Below, piece by piece: positions 16,339 through 25,336 of a stretch of 64,000 bases of DNA. A program made the position numbers and the translations under genes. How positions within the stretch are numbered: position 1 is the first letter of the stretch; every line of letters starts with the position of its first letter. The stretch covers positions 941,567 to 1,005,566 of the forward strand of contig NZ_BDUB01000001.1 in the NCBI RefSeq assembly GCF_002218065.1, written 5' to 3'. The notes beneath the pieces are model-generated. The model was not told the origin of the DNA and did not search any database. It saw only the letters and a list, made by a program, of their open reading frames with translations. The stretch comes from Nodularia sp. NIES-3585 (GTDB lineage: Bacteria; Cyanobacteriota; Cyanobacteriia; Cyanobacteriales; Nostocaceae).

Positions 16339-17304
16339 ATGGTTCATCACATTTTGAAAGCCACGAGAGAAACTGTACATCTTGGTGGGTTCTCCGATCT
16401 ACTTAAACCAGTCCTGAAGATTGATTCTGGCGATATCGTACACGTGGAAACTTACACTGGTTATTACGTTTACGACAAAGCACCACCGGAGTTTCTCACA
16501 CCGGAATTTCTGGACATCTGTCAAAATCTAGGATCAGAACGTCAAGTTGCTGGAGGCCCGCATTTACTCACGGGGCCAATTTATGTGCGAGATGCCGAAC
16601 CAGGTGACGTTTTGGAGATAGAATTACAAGCGATCGCACCTAGTTTACCAGTGGGCTTTAATGCCATTCGTACAGGTTGGGGAGCATTACCACAGGAGTT
16701 TACTCAACCTGCGCTGAGATTTATTCCCCTAGATTTAGCCAACAATATCGCCGAGTTTCCTGCCCATAGCGGCATCAAAATTCCCCTCAGACCTTTTTTT
16801 GGTATCCTTGGTGTGGCGACACCAGAACATTCTCGAACTTCAATTCCACCTGGTAGTTATGGTGGTAACATTGACAACCGTGAACTCCAAGCAGGTTCGC
16901 GGATATTTTTGCCTGTTTTTGTCACCGGGGGATTATTTTCTATCGGTGATGGACATTCAGCCCAGGGAGATGGGGAAGTTAATGTCACCGCCATTGAAAC
17001 TTCCATGAATGGTAGAATCAAGTTCACCCTTCGCAAAGATTTACAACTAACAACACCCATAGCTGAAACACCGACTGATATTATTACAATGGGTTTTGCT
17101 CCCACTTTAGATATAGCCCTAGAACTGGCTTTAAAAAACATGATTGCTCTTCTGCAACGTTTCACCAATTTATCGGCGGAAGATGCTTATGTCTTGTGTA
17201 GTTTAGCTGTAAATTTTCACATTACTCAAGTTGTGAATAGTCCCCAAAAAGGTGTTCACGGGATGCTACCCAAGTCTATACTCGCCGAAAAAATATGTTT
17301 ATAA
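16339..17304 (+). CDS. Acetamidase/formamidase family protein
   Basis: 321 residues across the whole FmdA/AmdA fold. Recognisable parts are GPIYVRDAEPGDVLEIEL, PPGSYGGNIDNRELQAGSRI and VFVTGGLFSIGDGHSAQGDGE, the conserved metal- and substrate-binding core. Enzymes of the family hydrolyse formamide or acetamide to ammonia and the acid, a possible nitrogen source. The actual substrate is not determined. A small permease gene follows after 12 bases, so the two probably form an operon. Confidence 0.85.
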   Translation: MVHHILKATRETVHLGGFSDLLKPVLKIDSGDIVHVETYTGYYVYDKAPPEFLTPEFLDICQNLGSERQVAGGPHLLTGPIYVRDAEPGDVLEIELQAIAPSLPVGFNAIRTGWGALPQEFTQPALRFIPLDLANNIAEFPAHSGIKIPLRPFFGILGVATPEHSRTSIPPGSYGGNIDNRELQAGSRIFLPVFVTGGLFSIGDGHSAQGDGEVNVTAIETSMNGRIKFTLRKDLQLTTPIAETPTDIITMGFAPTLDIALELALKNMIALLQRFTNLSAEDAYVLCSLAVNFHITQVVNSPQKGVHGMLPKSILAEKICL

Positions 17305-17316
17305 ACTTTAATAAAT

Positions 17317-17682
17317 ATGTCTAATATAGTTATTCAAATGTTACTCATTGGTTTGGTTGCTGGCTTAACTGGTGGGATGTTTGGTTTGGGTGGTGGTGCA
17401 ATTATGGTACCAGCAATGGTGTTGTTAGTTGGTTTGGATCAGAAGTTTGCCACGGGGACTTCTATTGCGGCTCAAATTTTGCCAATAGGTATTTTAGGCG
17501 CGGTAGTATATTATCGCAACGGCAACATAAATATTAAATATGCGGCAATTATCGCCGTTGGTCTCATAATTGGTAATTTGTTTGGAGCATTATTTGCCAA
17601 TCAGCCATTTATCAGCAGTGAAATGATCAAGAAGTTGTATGGCATTTTTTTGTTACTCCTTGGTCTACGCTATTTAATTTGA
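17317..17682 (+). CDS. Half-size TSUP (TauE/SafE) membrane permease
   Basis: 121 residues with four hydrophobic segments. GLVAGLTGGMFGLGGGAIMVP at about 13-33 is the glycine-rich TSUP signature, and ATGTSIAAQI follows. Full TSUP carriers have about 250 residues and two such repeats; here only one is present and the stop is clean, so it should act as a dimer, as half-size members do. Family substrates include sulfite, organosulfonates and organic acids. It shares a transcript with the amidase gene. Confidence 0.75.
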   Translation: MSNIVIQMLLIGLVAGLTGGMFGLGGGAIMVPAMVLLVGLDQKFATGTSIAAQILPIGILGAVVYYRNGNINIKYAAIIAVGLIIGNLFGALFANQPFISSEMIKKLYGIFLLLLGLRYLI

Positions 17683-17738
17683 GGTGGGGAGTGGGGAGTG
17701 GGGAGTAGGGAGTAGGGAGTGGGGAGTAGGGAGTGGGG
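17682..17738. repeat. Heptamer tandem repeat (GGGGAGT/AGGGAGT)
   Basis: Eight or so 7-base units alternating GGGGAGT and AGGGAGT, directly after the permease stop. A short CACTCAG heptamer run follows at about 17760-17775. The same heptamer class recurs at 29126, 44987 and inside the helicase gene at 47804. This is the short-tandemly-repeated-repetitive type known from Nostocales. Confidence 0.85.
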
Positions 17739-17779
17739 ATAAGTCATAATTCCTTACCCAGCACTCAGCACTCAGTCAG

Positions 17780-19045
17780 TTATTGCACTCGTTGAGTGGG
17801 TAAAGCACCAGTTCGCACAGCTAAGTTAATATTCTGCCCATTGCGCCGCAATCCTAAGCTGACATTTCCGCCGACTTGAGCATTTTCTACTGCTTTTTGA
17901 ATACTGCTGGCTTCTGTGACTGATTGACCGTTAAGCTGTTGGATGACATCCCCTGCACGTAACCCGGCTTGAGCTGCGGGTGAGTTGGGCATCACGCGCA
18001 CAATTAATACACCTCTATCTTCATTCACAGTGACAGGGCTATTGGGGTCTGAGTTCAGACGTTCTTTGATTTGAGGTGTTAACTCTACCATCTGAATTCC
18101 CAAATAGGAATGCTGCGCTTGACCTGTAGCGATTAGTTGCTGGGAAATTCGTTGCGCTGTGTTGATGGGAATGGCAAAACCCAGTCCTTGCGCTCTTTGG
18201 ATAATGGCTGTATTCATCCCAATGACTTGACCACGAGCATTTAACAAAGGTCCACCAGAGTTACCAGGATTAATTGCTGCATCAGTTTGAATAAATTCAA
18301 CGCGCTTATCAGGTGCGCCAATTTGATTACTACTACGACCGGTAGCACTGATGATGCCTGTAGTCACTGTATTATCTAATCCTAAAGGATTACCAATAGC
18401 GATCGCCCATTCTCCCGCTTGTAGTTGGTCTGAGTTCCCCACTTCTACTGTCGGTAGATTGTTGGACTCAATTTTCACAACGGCGACATCTGTTAATTCG
18501 TCCCGCCCCATCACCTTACCTTCAAAGCTACGCCCATCTTTTAGTATGACTCTCACTGTGTCCGCACCCGCGACGACATGGGCATTGGTGAGAATACTGC
18601 CATTTTTACTGATGATAAAACCCGAACCAGTGCCTCGTTCTACTCGGCTTTGTGATTCTGGTAGCTGAGAACCAAAGAATTGGCGGAAAAAGGGATCGTT
18701 AAATGCCGCAGGTACACGACTAGTCACAGTTCGAGAAGCTTCAATCCTCACTACGGCTGGGCCAACCTTCTGCACTACCTGGGTCACGAAGTTAGAACCT
18801 GTAGCACTTGGTAATGGAGGCGCAGCATTGACTCGACTCACGGCTAAGTTCGATGTGCTTTCAGATATCTGCTCAGAGTTTCCAGCCAAATAACCCCCGG
18901 CGAATGTCATACCTGAACCCAGCAGCACCAGTGATAAAGATGCAGCTGTCTTTTTCCACATCGGTTGATTTGGGGATTTGGTATTAGCCTGATCAGCGGA
19001 AATATGATTTAATGAGGAATCTCCATCATTTACTTGCTTGTTCAT
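17780..19045 (-). CDS. hhoA: HtrA/Deg-type serine protease with one PDZ domain
   Basis: 421 residues. An N-terminal hydrophobic segment (about 33-54) acts as a signal or anchor, sending the protein to the periplasm or thylakoid lumen. The trypsin-like triad is visible: His156 in NAHVV, Asp186 in TDVAVVKI, Ser263 in GNSGGPL. One PDZ domain follows (about 320-410, with [17 protein letters not shown]). Such proteases remove misfolded envelope proteins under heat or light stress. Which of HhoA, HhoB or HtrA it represents is not certain. Confidence 0.88.
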   Translation of the reverse strand: MNKQVNDGDSSLNHISADQANTKSPNQPMWKKTAASLSLVLLGSGMTFAGGYLAGNSEQISESTSNLAVSRVNAAPPLPSATGSNFVTQVVQKVGPAVVRIEASRTVTSRVPAAFNDPFFRQFFGSQLPESQSRVERGTGSGFIISKNGSILTNAHVVAGADTVRVILKDGRSFEGKVMGRDELTDVAVVKIESNNLPTVEVGNSDQLQAGEWAIAIGNPLGLDNTVTTGIISATGRSSNQIGAPDKRVEFIQTDAAINPGNSGGPLLNARGQVIGMNTAIIQRAQGLGFAIPINTAQRISQQLIATGQAQHSYLGIQMVELTPQIKERLNSDPNSPVTVNEDRGVLIVRVMPNSPAAQAGLRAGDVIQQLNGQSVTEASSIQKAVENAQVGGNVSLGLRRNGQNINLAVRTGALPTQRVQ

Positions 19046-19201
19046 TGCTGCCTGTAAGAATATTTAGATGTATTACTAATAATGTAGATATTATTTGTGA
19101 CGCTTTTGTTGCAAAGGTATTGCTTATTTGTGAAATATTTAGTTATTTCAGCAATTTTCTGCTTTTAGGTGCGTGAATCCGAAAGTCGGGCTATACAAAC
19201 C

Positions 19202-19221
19202 TAGCCCGCTCGTGCGGGCTA
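19202..19221. terminator. Perfect hairpin between trpC paralogue and protease gene
   Basis: TAGCCCGC-TCGT-GCGGGCTA, an 8-bp GC-rich stem. It lies 55 bases after the trpC stop on the minus strand, before the protease gene. It resembles a known dispersed hairpin and could end the trpC transcript, but on the minus strand the bases after it (AGGTTTG) are not a clear T-run. Confidence 0.45.
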
Positions 19222-19275
19222 AAACTATTATACTTGTTCAGACACCTGGAAAGGGTTGGGTAGATTAAGTATTAA

Positions 19276-20115
19276 CTAATCACCTTTGACTAGAAAACGC
19301 ACCGCCTGTTCTATATCCTCTTGTTTAATTAAAGATTCTCCCACGATAACTGCATGAGTACCAGCCTCAGCCATCAGAGATAAATCAGCACGTGTATATA
19401 ATCCAGATTCACTGACAACCATCACACCTAAGTTTTGTAATTGCGATCGCCTAGCTGCCAAGAGTTCTTGAGTAATGCTGAGGTCTATGGTAAAATCTTC
19501 TAAATTTTGGTTATTAATCCCGACTAAGCGGATGTCATCAAACTTGAGTACACGGTCTAATTCACTCAAATTATGAACTTCCACTAGAGCATTCATCCCT
19601 AAATAGTGAATTACTCTCATAAAATCTTGCAGTTCTCGATCTGTGAGAATTGCTGCAATTAATAATACAGCATCGGCTCCTGCGGCTCGTGCTAAATAAA
19701 TTTGGCACGGATCAATAATAAACTCTTTGCATAACAAAGGCAATGCTACTTTCTGGCGAATTGCCCGTAGACTTTCAAAACTGCCATGAAAAAATGCTGT
19801 TTCCGTAAAAACTGAGATACAAGCTGCGCCACCTCGCTCATAAGCTTTAGCGATCGCTATGGGGTCAAAATCTGTGCGAATGTTACCATATAGTGGCGAT
19901 GCTTTCTGAACTTCTGCAATTAATCCAGGTTTGTGAGGATTTTGTTGCAAAGCAGTCAAGAAATCTCGCACGGTTGGCGCAGCAGTTAACTGGCGTTGCA
20001 AAGAAGCCAAAGACATCTGTTGATGCATTTGTGTGACTTCTTGCTTTTTATGCCAAACAATCTCTCTGAGAATCGGTTGCAAACGGGTATTAAGGGTAGT
20101 GAGTGGGTAAATCAT
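19276..20115 (-). CDS. trpC: Indole-3-glycerol-phosphate synthase paralogue with altered active site
   Basis: 279 residues, full TIM-barrel. Conserved catalytic positions seen: Glu68 in IAEV, Lys130 in LPLLCKEF, Glu179 in LVEVH, Asn201/202 in GINNQNLEDF, and Glu236-Ser237 in VSESGLY. The invariant lysine that normally follows the first Glu (E-x-K, Lys53 in the Sulfolobus enzyme) is Gln70 here, and the next motif is ASPLYG instead of SPSxG. It lacks the longer N-terminus of the usual cyanobacterial TrpC and no other trp gene is nearby, so it may be a secondary copy. It follows the hetP-family gene by 69 bases. Confidence 0.85.
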   Translation of the reverse strand: MIYPLTTLNTRLQPILREIVWHKKQEVTQMHQQMSLASLQRQLTAAPTVRDFLTALQQNPHKPGLIAEVQKASPLYGNIRTDFDPIAIAKAYERGGAACISVFTETAFFHGSFESLRAIRQKVALPLLCKEFIIDPCQIYLARAAGADAVLLIAAILTDRELQDFMRVIHYLGMNALVEVHNLSELDRVLKFDDIRLVGINNQNLEDFTIDLSITQELLAARRSQLQNLGVMVVSESGLYTRADLSLMAEAGTHAVIVGESLIKQEDIEQAVRFLVKGD

Positions 20116-20184
20116 TAGCTGCTATGTATCTGGAGATAAGGTGACTCAGAAAGGATAAAATATGAAATCTTGCCCCCGTTGTTT

Positions 20185-20457
20185 TCAGAGTCGAATCCAG
20201 TTTGAGTTCATGTCAAACACTTCCTTCTTCTCCGTATCCTTTGATTTTGAGTTTTCACCTAAGCAATTATTTTTCAGTAGTCGAATGTAGGTGCGATAAG
20301 GAATGTAGTCTATGGGGTTATAGCCAGAAAACCGGAGAATTAAGACACAAGCCCATGAATACTTGCCGGCAATGATAGCTTTGATAATTTGTTCAATTTG
20401 TTCTGTATTAATTTTCTTAGCTGTTTGTGTATTACAACTATTATTTAATTGATGCAT
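20185..20457 (-). CDS. HetP-family heterocyst-commitment protein
   Basis: 90 residues. The segment [20 protein letters not shown] continuing to [21 protein letters not shown] is the HetP signature as I recall it from Anabaena. HetP and its homologues control commitment to heterocyst differentiation. The protein is about as short as the small HetP homologues and lacks a long C-terminal extension. The ATG follows AAAAGAGGGAAAG. Which paralogue this is cannot be decided. The trpC-like gene follows on the same strand; upstream is a 1.6-kb gap. Confidence 0.8.
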   Translation of the reverse strand: MHQLNNSCNTQTAKKINTEQIEQIIKAIIAGKYSWACVLILRFSGYNPIDYIPYRTYIRLLKNNCLGENSKSKDTEKKEVFDMNSNWIRL

Positions 20458-22042
20458 AGCTTTCCCTCTTTTTTAATTTGGAGTCCTACATCTAGAATCA
20501 ATTGTGATTGATGTTTTTATCTAAAATCTAAAATCATGGGACTTAGCTTTGATCGTGGTAGTATCATCCATCGTTTGGAAAATTACTGCCAATTCAACTG
20601 GCTTTAACAGAAAAATTTGCTCTTACAAAAAGCTGATATGTAGTTGGGGAAATAGGGGTGGATTTAACTAGTTAGCATTTTTATCTGCCTAATATATATC
20701 TAGTTAAACTAGCCCCTAGAGATAAACCGTGTTGCAGAAGCAGCTTCTTTATTCAGCGTACTCAATTTTTAGTGCCAGATATATGAACAATTTTTGGATA
20801 GACTTATCTCTTCTTTCGCTCTTCCCATTTATTGATTCTCCTGAACTGTAATACTGGGTGGTATATGACATACAAGTACAACAAATTATACCCGCAGGTA
20901 TTTGGTTAAATAAAACAAACTACAGTAAAAATTATTTTTTGATTTTGGCATTTTTATATTTAGTGCCTATTTTTCCTAAAAATCAGTAATCTTCTGATGT
21001 AAGAGTAGGTATTATATCTTGCTATCTGCCACTGTATTAAATCTCAGGATATTTTCATTTATTCTGATGGTAATGATAGGAAAGTTCAATGTCTTAAAGA
21101 GGTGTTTTTAGACACATACTCATATTTAACATAGTTATTTTTAAACTAGAAATTCACAATATTATAATTAGAGTTAAACCTTATAAAGCTCAATTGGCAA
21201 AGCTTTGCCATGAAACTATTTCAATAGTTTATGGTTATAGACTGTAGCTAAACTTTTAATGCTTTTGTATAAATAAATACCTCAATAATCAGAGGATCAA
21301 AAATTTACTGATTTAAAAGTAGTCAAAAATGACTTTTGAAAAAATAAACACATCAAACTATTAACAGCATAAAATATTTTTTTTGCTACATGAAATTCCT
21401 TGGGTTAAATTATTTGTGATTACCGATACATTAATTCTTTACATTTTCTATAACTTTTGAGAGATGTTCGAGCAATACGTATATGGGTGTAAAAAAAAAG
21501 GTATATCTCATGACAGATGACTCAGCACATTATTCTATAGTTAGATGTGTGAAGGACTAAAATAATTAAAAATCAACTTAAAATTAACAAATTGTTGATT
21601 TAGTTCCAAGATTATAGGACAAAAATATCTAAATTAAATTAGACATAATACAGTTCTTTTAAATCATGTTTGGCAAAAATATATTTTTATGACTACAGTT
21701 TAATCTCAAACAAGCTGTTTTTAGTCTAAATCAAATTTAGCACTTAGTTATATAGATAATTTTTATCTATAAACAAAAATACTATTTGGTTTATATTATA
21801 TTTTAGCCTGAAAATTTGTTGCCATCACAATCGAGAACGATTATTTGTTTATTTATGTAAATAAGTTTAATGTACTTAATTTAGATTGATAAAATCAGCT
21901 TGAAAATAGTAAGTAACCTGAGAATATTTATAGTTTAATTATTTTTTTGTAATAGCTTAGAGTAATCAGCACTTTTACGAAGTTATGATTATCGAAGCTT
22001 TTGTGACTCGATTTACAATTGACAAAAATAGCGAGTAGGGAT
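20458..22042. other. 1.6-kb AT-rich intergenic region upstream of the hetP-family gene
   Basis: No frame longer than about 25 codons looks like protein. The region is strongly AT-rich, with long A and T tracts. One inverted repeat is visible: TTTAACTAG (20663-20671) with CTAGTTAAA (20700-20708), flanked by GGGG and CCCC. I looked for an NtcA box (GTA-N8-TAC) and found only a near miss (GTATATGACATAC, spacing 7, near 20872). It may hold promoters of both flanking genes or small RNAs. Nothing more can be supported. Confidence 0.5.
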
Positions 22043-22429
22043 ATGAATGCTGGCAATTATAAATTAGCTCAATTCTCTTATCCATTAAAACTACAGCCAG
22101 AAGCGAATCTTAAATTTGCTCATTTACTGGTAAGTCAATACATCCGTACTACTTGTTATTTAGTAGAAACCGCCCAGTTTATTTATTTTAAAGGTGCCAC
22201 ATTTTATCAGCAGGTTAAATATTTCTCCGAAAAATTCTTGTTCATAAGATTGAAAATTGTGGCTGTAAAAGTTTCTCTAAGCTATTGGTTAAAAATATGG
22301 CAAAATAGCAAGACAAAACCTCATAGGTTGACGCTCATATTACCACGTTATTTCATATTCAAATGTCGCGACGATCATCGTACCCAGGAAATTAAATATT
22401 TTTGCTCAAAATTACCTTTTCCTACATAA
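22043..22429 (+). CDS. Hypothetical protein upstream of a sensor kinase
   Basis: About 128 residues from the ATG at 22043; a TTG eight codons earlier is possible. The composition is basic and aromatic-rich (Tyr, Phe, Lys), with no signal peptide or known domain. The first half (FAHLLVSQYIRTTCYLVETA) looks helical. It lies 73 bases before the histidine kinase gene. Low codon evidence makes this an uncertain gene. Confidence 0.35.
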   Translation: MNAGNYKLAQFSYPLKLQPEANLKFAHLLVSQYIRTTCYLVETAQFIYFKGATFYQQVKYFSEKFLFIRLKIVAVKVSLSYWLKIWQNSKTKPHRLTLILPRYFIFKCRDDHRTQEIKYFCSKLPFPT

Positions 22430-22502
22430 CATAGATGATTAAAGTCAGGAAGTTGACAGTAGCTTTGGTTGTGAGAGAAGTGATGAAGTAGTAGAGGGGA
22501 GC

Positions 22503-24035
22503 ATGTACGAGTGGATTAACGAATTACAAAATACTCAAAAGCATTTACAACAGGAAATTGCTGAATTGAAGAACAAGGAGGTAAAGCTCCAAGAATCCCT
22601 TTCTCTGCTTCGTTCTACTCTGGAATCTACTGCTCATGGCATTATTTCAGTCAGTCTTCAAGGAGATATTCTCGGCTTTAATCAGAAATTTGTGGATATG
22701 TGGCAAATGCCAAATTCTCTGATGCTATCCAAAAACTATTTTCAATGCCAAGCTTTTTTGGAGAAGCAACTAAAATATCCAGAAACCTATGGTCAGATTA
22801 TGGAGAAAGTATCCAGTCAACCTGATTTGGAAAAGTTCGATATTTTAGAGTTAAAGGATGGGAAAGTTTTTGCTCAATACTCTCAGCCACAGTGTCTGGA
22901 GGGCAAAATTATCGGTAGAGTATGGAGCATTTGGGATATTACTGAATCCCAGCGAACAAAAGAATTACGACAGTTTCATGAAGCTAGCTTATCTACTTTG
23001 GCAGAAACGACAAATGCTAGTATTTTTGTAATTCAAGGCTTGAATTTATCTTACATGAATCCGGCCGCGGAGGTATTGACAGGCTATACAAAAGAGGAAC
23101 TATTAACTGGCTTTGATGCGCGCCAATTGTTCAAGAACAAAAAGCGTAAGCAGTTAAATAATAAGGATTTAGAATACCAGGAAATGAAAATTCTGGAAAA
23201 AAACGGTACAGAACGCTGGTTAGCTTGTGCAGTAGGAATGCTTGATGACCAAGAAACACCAGTGGAAATGATTGCAGGTATTGATATCACCGAATACAAA
23301 CAAGCAGAATCTGATCTCAGCCAAACTTTAGAACAAATCAAGCAACTTAGCGAACTCAAAGCACACTTCATGTCTATGGTTTGCCATCAATTCCGCACTC
23401 CCCTAAATGTTGTTTCATTCTCCAATAGCTTACTCAAAAGACATATTAATGAATGTAGGGAGGAAAAAACACGACCCTTACTTGATCACATTCAATCAGG
23501 TATTGAACAGCTGACTAAAATGTTGGATGATATTTTGTTCTTCGCGAAAGCAGAAGCAGCCACAGTTAACTATGATGCCAAACCAGTCAATTTGGTTGAG
23601 TTCTGCAAGTCCTTAATTGTCAAAATGCAGACCAGTGGTAGCGAGAACCGGATAAATTTTGTCAGTCAAGGTAGTAATTTAACCGCCTGTGTAGATCAAA
23701 AACTGCTAGAGCCAATGATTACAAATTTGCTGGACAATGCCATGAAATATTCTCCTGTGGGCAGCGTGATTGATTTTAGACTTTTCTCTGAGTGTGGAAA
23801 AGTAGTTTTCGAGGTTACAGATAGGGGTGTTGGCATTCCCTCGGCAGATAGACAGCGATTATTTGAGCCATTTTATCGAGGTAGCAATATTCATAATCTG
23901 CCTGGTACTGGACTAGGTTTATCCATTGTCAAAACCCTTGTAGACCTACATAGTGGTCACATTGCGGTGGAAAGTGAAGTTGGTGTAAGTACGACATTTA
24001 CTATCATGTTGCCAGCAGTAAAAGCAAAGTTCTGA
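22503..24035 (+). CDS. PAS-domain sensor histidine kinase
   Basis: 510 residues, no membrane segment. A short coiled coil (about 5-35) leads into two PAS domains (about 35-150 and 155-265; the second ends MIAGIDITEYKQAE). The HisKA helix has the phosphorylated His295 in VCHQFRTPLN. The ATPase domain shows the N box LLDNAMKYSP, DRGVGIP and GTGLGLSIV. It is a soluble sensor kinase. The response regulator gene begins 54 bases downstream and is the likely partner. Confidence 0.9.
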   Translation: MYEWINELQNTQKHLQQEIAELKNKEVKLQESLSLLRSTLESTAHGIISVSLQGDILGFNQKFVDMWQMPNSLMLSKNYFQCQAFLEKQLKYPETYGQIMEKVSSQPDLEKFDILELKDGKVFAQYSQPQCLEGKIIGRVWSIWDITESQRTKELRQFHEASLSTLAETTNASIFVIQGLNLSYMNPAAEVLTGYTKEELLTGFDARQLFKNKKRKQLNNKDLEYQEMKILEKNGTERWLACAVGMLDDQETPVEMIAGIDITEYKQAESDLSQTLEQIKQLSELKAHFMSMVCHQFRTPLNVVSFSNSLLKRHINECREEKTRPLLDHIQSGIEQLTKMLDDILFFAKAEAATVNYDAKPVNLVEFCKSLIVKMQTSGSENRINFVSQGSNLTACVDQKLLEPMITNLLDNAMKYSPVGSVIDFRLFSECGKVVFEVTDRGVGIPSADRQRLFEPFYRGSNIHNLPGTGLGLSIVKTLVDLHSGHIAVESEVGVSTTFTIMLPAVKAKF

Positions 24036-24089
24036 GTTGAACACAGTATTTACTAATTGTTCTTTGTCCAAAATTTTAGTGATAAAAAA

Positions 24090-24977
24090 ATGAGCCAAGA
24101 ATCTGCGAAAACAATTCTGATAATTGAAGATGATGCTACTACTCGCAATCTTTATGTCAGGGGTCTGGAGGCTGAAGGTTTTCACATTATAGATGCAGAA
24201 AATGGTCTTGTTGGTATCCAAAAAGCACAAACCTATTTACCTGATTTGGTGGTTTGCGATATTGTCATGCCGGATATGGATGGTTACAGTGTTCTCCATC
24301 AAATGCGCCAAGACCCTCTCACTGCGATTATTCCGTTCATTTTTCTCACTGGTAGCGATCATAAGTTAGATGTTCGTAAAGGCATGGAGTTGGGCGCAGA
24401 TGATTATCTGACTAAACCTTCTACTTTAGAGCAATTACTCAAAGCGATCGCGATCCGATTAGAAAGGCAATTTCTGTTGCGTTGCTGCTATGGGAATCAA
24501 TCTCATCAATTCACAGAATCATTACCCCCAGCCACAACTTCATCTGTCACCGCTGAGTCAATCTTTCCAGCCATTCCCCAACTCAAAGAAGTTTTCGACT
24601 ATATTGAAGCTAATTATCACCGAGGGATTACCTTATCTAATGTCGCTGAGGCTGTTGGTTATTCACCAGCTTATCTAACCAGTAGAGTCAAGAAAAAAAC
24701 AGATCAAACTGTTAATGGTTGGATTGTCAAGCGCCGTATGGCTGCGGCCCGTCCCTTATTGAGAGATAGTGACCAGACAATAGAGCAGATTGCTATAAAA
24801 TTAGGCTATCAAAACGCTTGTCATTTCTCCCGCCAGTTTCGTCAACATCACGGTATACCTCCCAAAATCTGGAGAAACCAAAATCAACGTTCTCAAGTTT
24901 TCAGTCATGAGAAGCCCCAGGTCATCAATACTACTCACCCTCAATCTGAAAAATACGCACTTTTAGGTCGAGGTTAA
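24090..24977 (+). CDS. Response regulator with AraC-type DNA-binding domain
   Basis: About 295 residues from the ATG at 24090 (the frame extends up to a TTG at 24057). The receiver has TILIIEDDATTRN and the phosphoacceptor Asp in VVCDIVMPDMDG, then FLTGSD and LTKPSTLEQL. After a linker the C-terminus is an AraC/XylS double helix-turn-helix (IEANYHRGITLSNVAEAVGY and IEQIAIKLGYQNACHFSRQF). It should be a transcription factor controlled by the preceding kinase. Its stop overlaps the convergent DUF3082 gene by 4 bases. Confidence 0.9.
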   Translation: MSQESAKTILIIEDDATTRNLYVRGLEAEGFHIIDAENGLVGIQKAQTYLPDLVVCDIVMPDMDGYSVLHQMRQDPLTAIIPFIFLTGSDHKLDVRKGMELGADDYLTKPSTLEQLLKAIAIRLERQFLLRCCYGNQSHQFTESLPPATTSSVTAESIFPAIPQLKEVFDYIEANYHRGITLSNVAEAVGYSPAYLTSRVKKKTDQTVNGWIVKRRMAAARPLLRDSDQTIEQIAIKLGYQNACHFSRQFRQHHGIPPKIWRNQNQRSQVFSHEKPQVINTTHPQSEKYALLGRG

Positions 24978-25297
24978 CTGTTCTTAGGCTTTGTCAATTG
25001 CTGCACTATTAATTGAATTGCCAAAGCTAACAAACCAATTGCAACTATACTAAATATCCCAGTTCCCAAGGCAACTATACCGACAACCAAAGTCCGAACA
25101 GCAGAACCAATATTTACCGCCATTGGGTTATCTGAATGGATAGGTTTAGCCGCAAAAGTTGTCGCGATGGATATCATCAGCAAATACATAGCATATCCTA
25201 GCCCTCCAGCAAATACCGCTCCGGTTATACAACGTAACGGAGTCGGCGGAACCTGGGTTTGAGATGCTTCTGGTTGTGTTAGTTTTGTATCACTCAT
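24974..25297 (-). CDS. DUF3082-like small membrane protein
   Basis: About 107 residues from the ATG at 25297, which follows AGAAGAAAAT; the longer frame begins at 25327. Two or more hydrophobic segments are seen: AVFAGGLGYAMYLLMISIAT, and VGIVALGTGIFSIVAIGLLAL. I recall this layout, including AKPIHSDN between the helices, as DUF3082 of cyanobacteria. Function unknown. It is the last gene of the rsmA-ispE run, 39 bases after ispE. Confidence 0.7.
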   Translation of the reverse strand: MSDTKLTQPEASQTQVPPTPLRCITGAVFAGGLGYAMYLLMISIATTFAAKPIHSDNPMAVNIGSAVRTLVVGIVALGTGIFSIVAIGLLALAIQLIVQQLTKPKNS

Positions 25298-25336
25298 ATT
25301 TTCTTCTCTTAATGTCTTGGTGGTCAAAGAAATTCT

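Noticed and set aside
17682-17738. Tandem repeats resembling a CRISPR array
   Set aside because: Units are 7 bases with no spacers; they are heptamer repeats like those elsewhere in the window.
20860-20890. NtcA-type site GTATATGACATAC upstream of hetP
   Set aside because: The half-sites are 7 bases apart where 8 are needed, and no -10 box is placed correctly.
24057-24089. TTG start for the AraC-type response regulator
   Set aside because: The receiver begins right after the ATG at 24090; the extra 11 residues have no family support.
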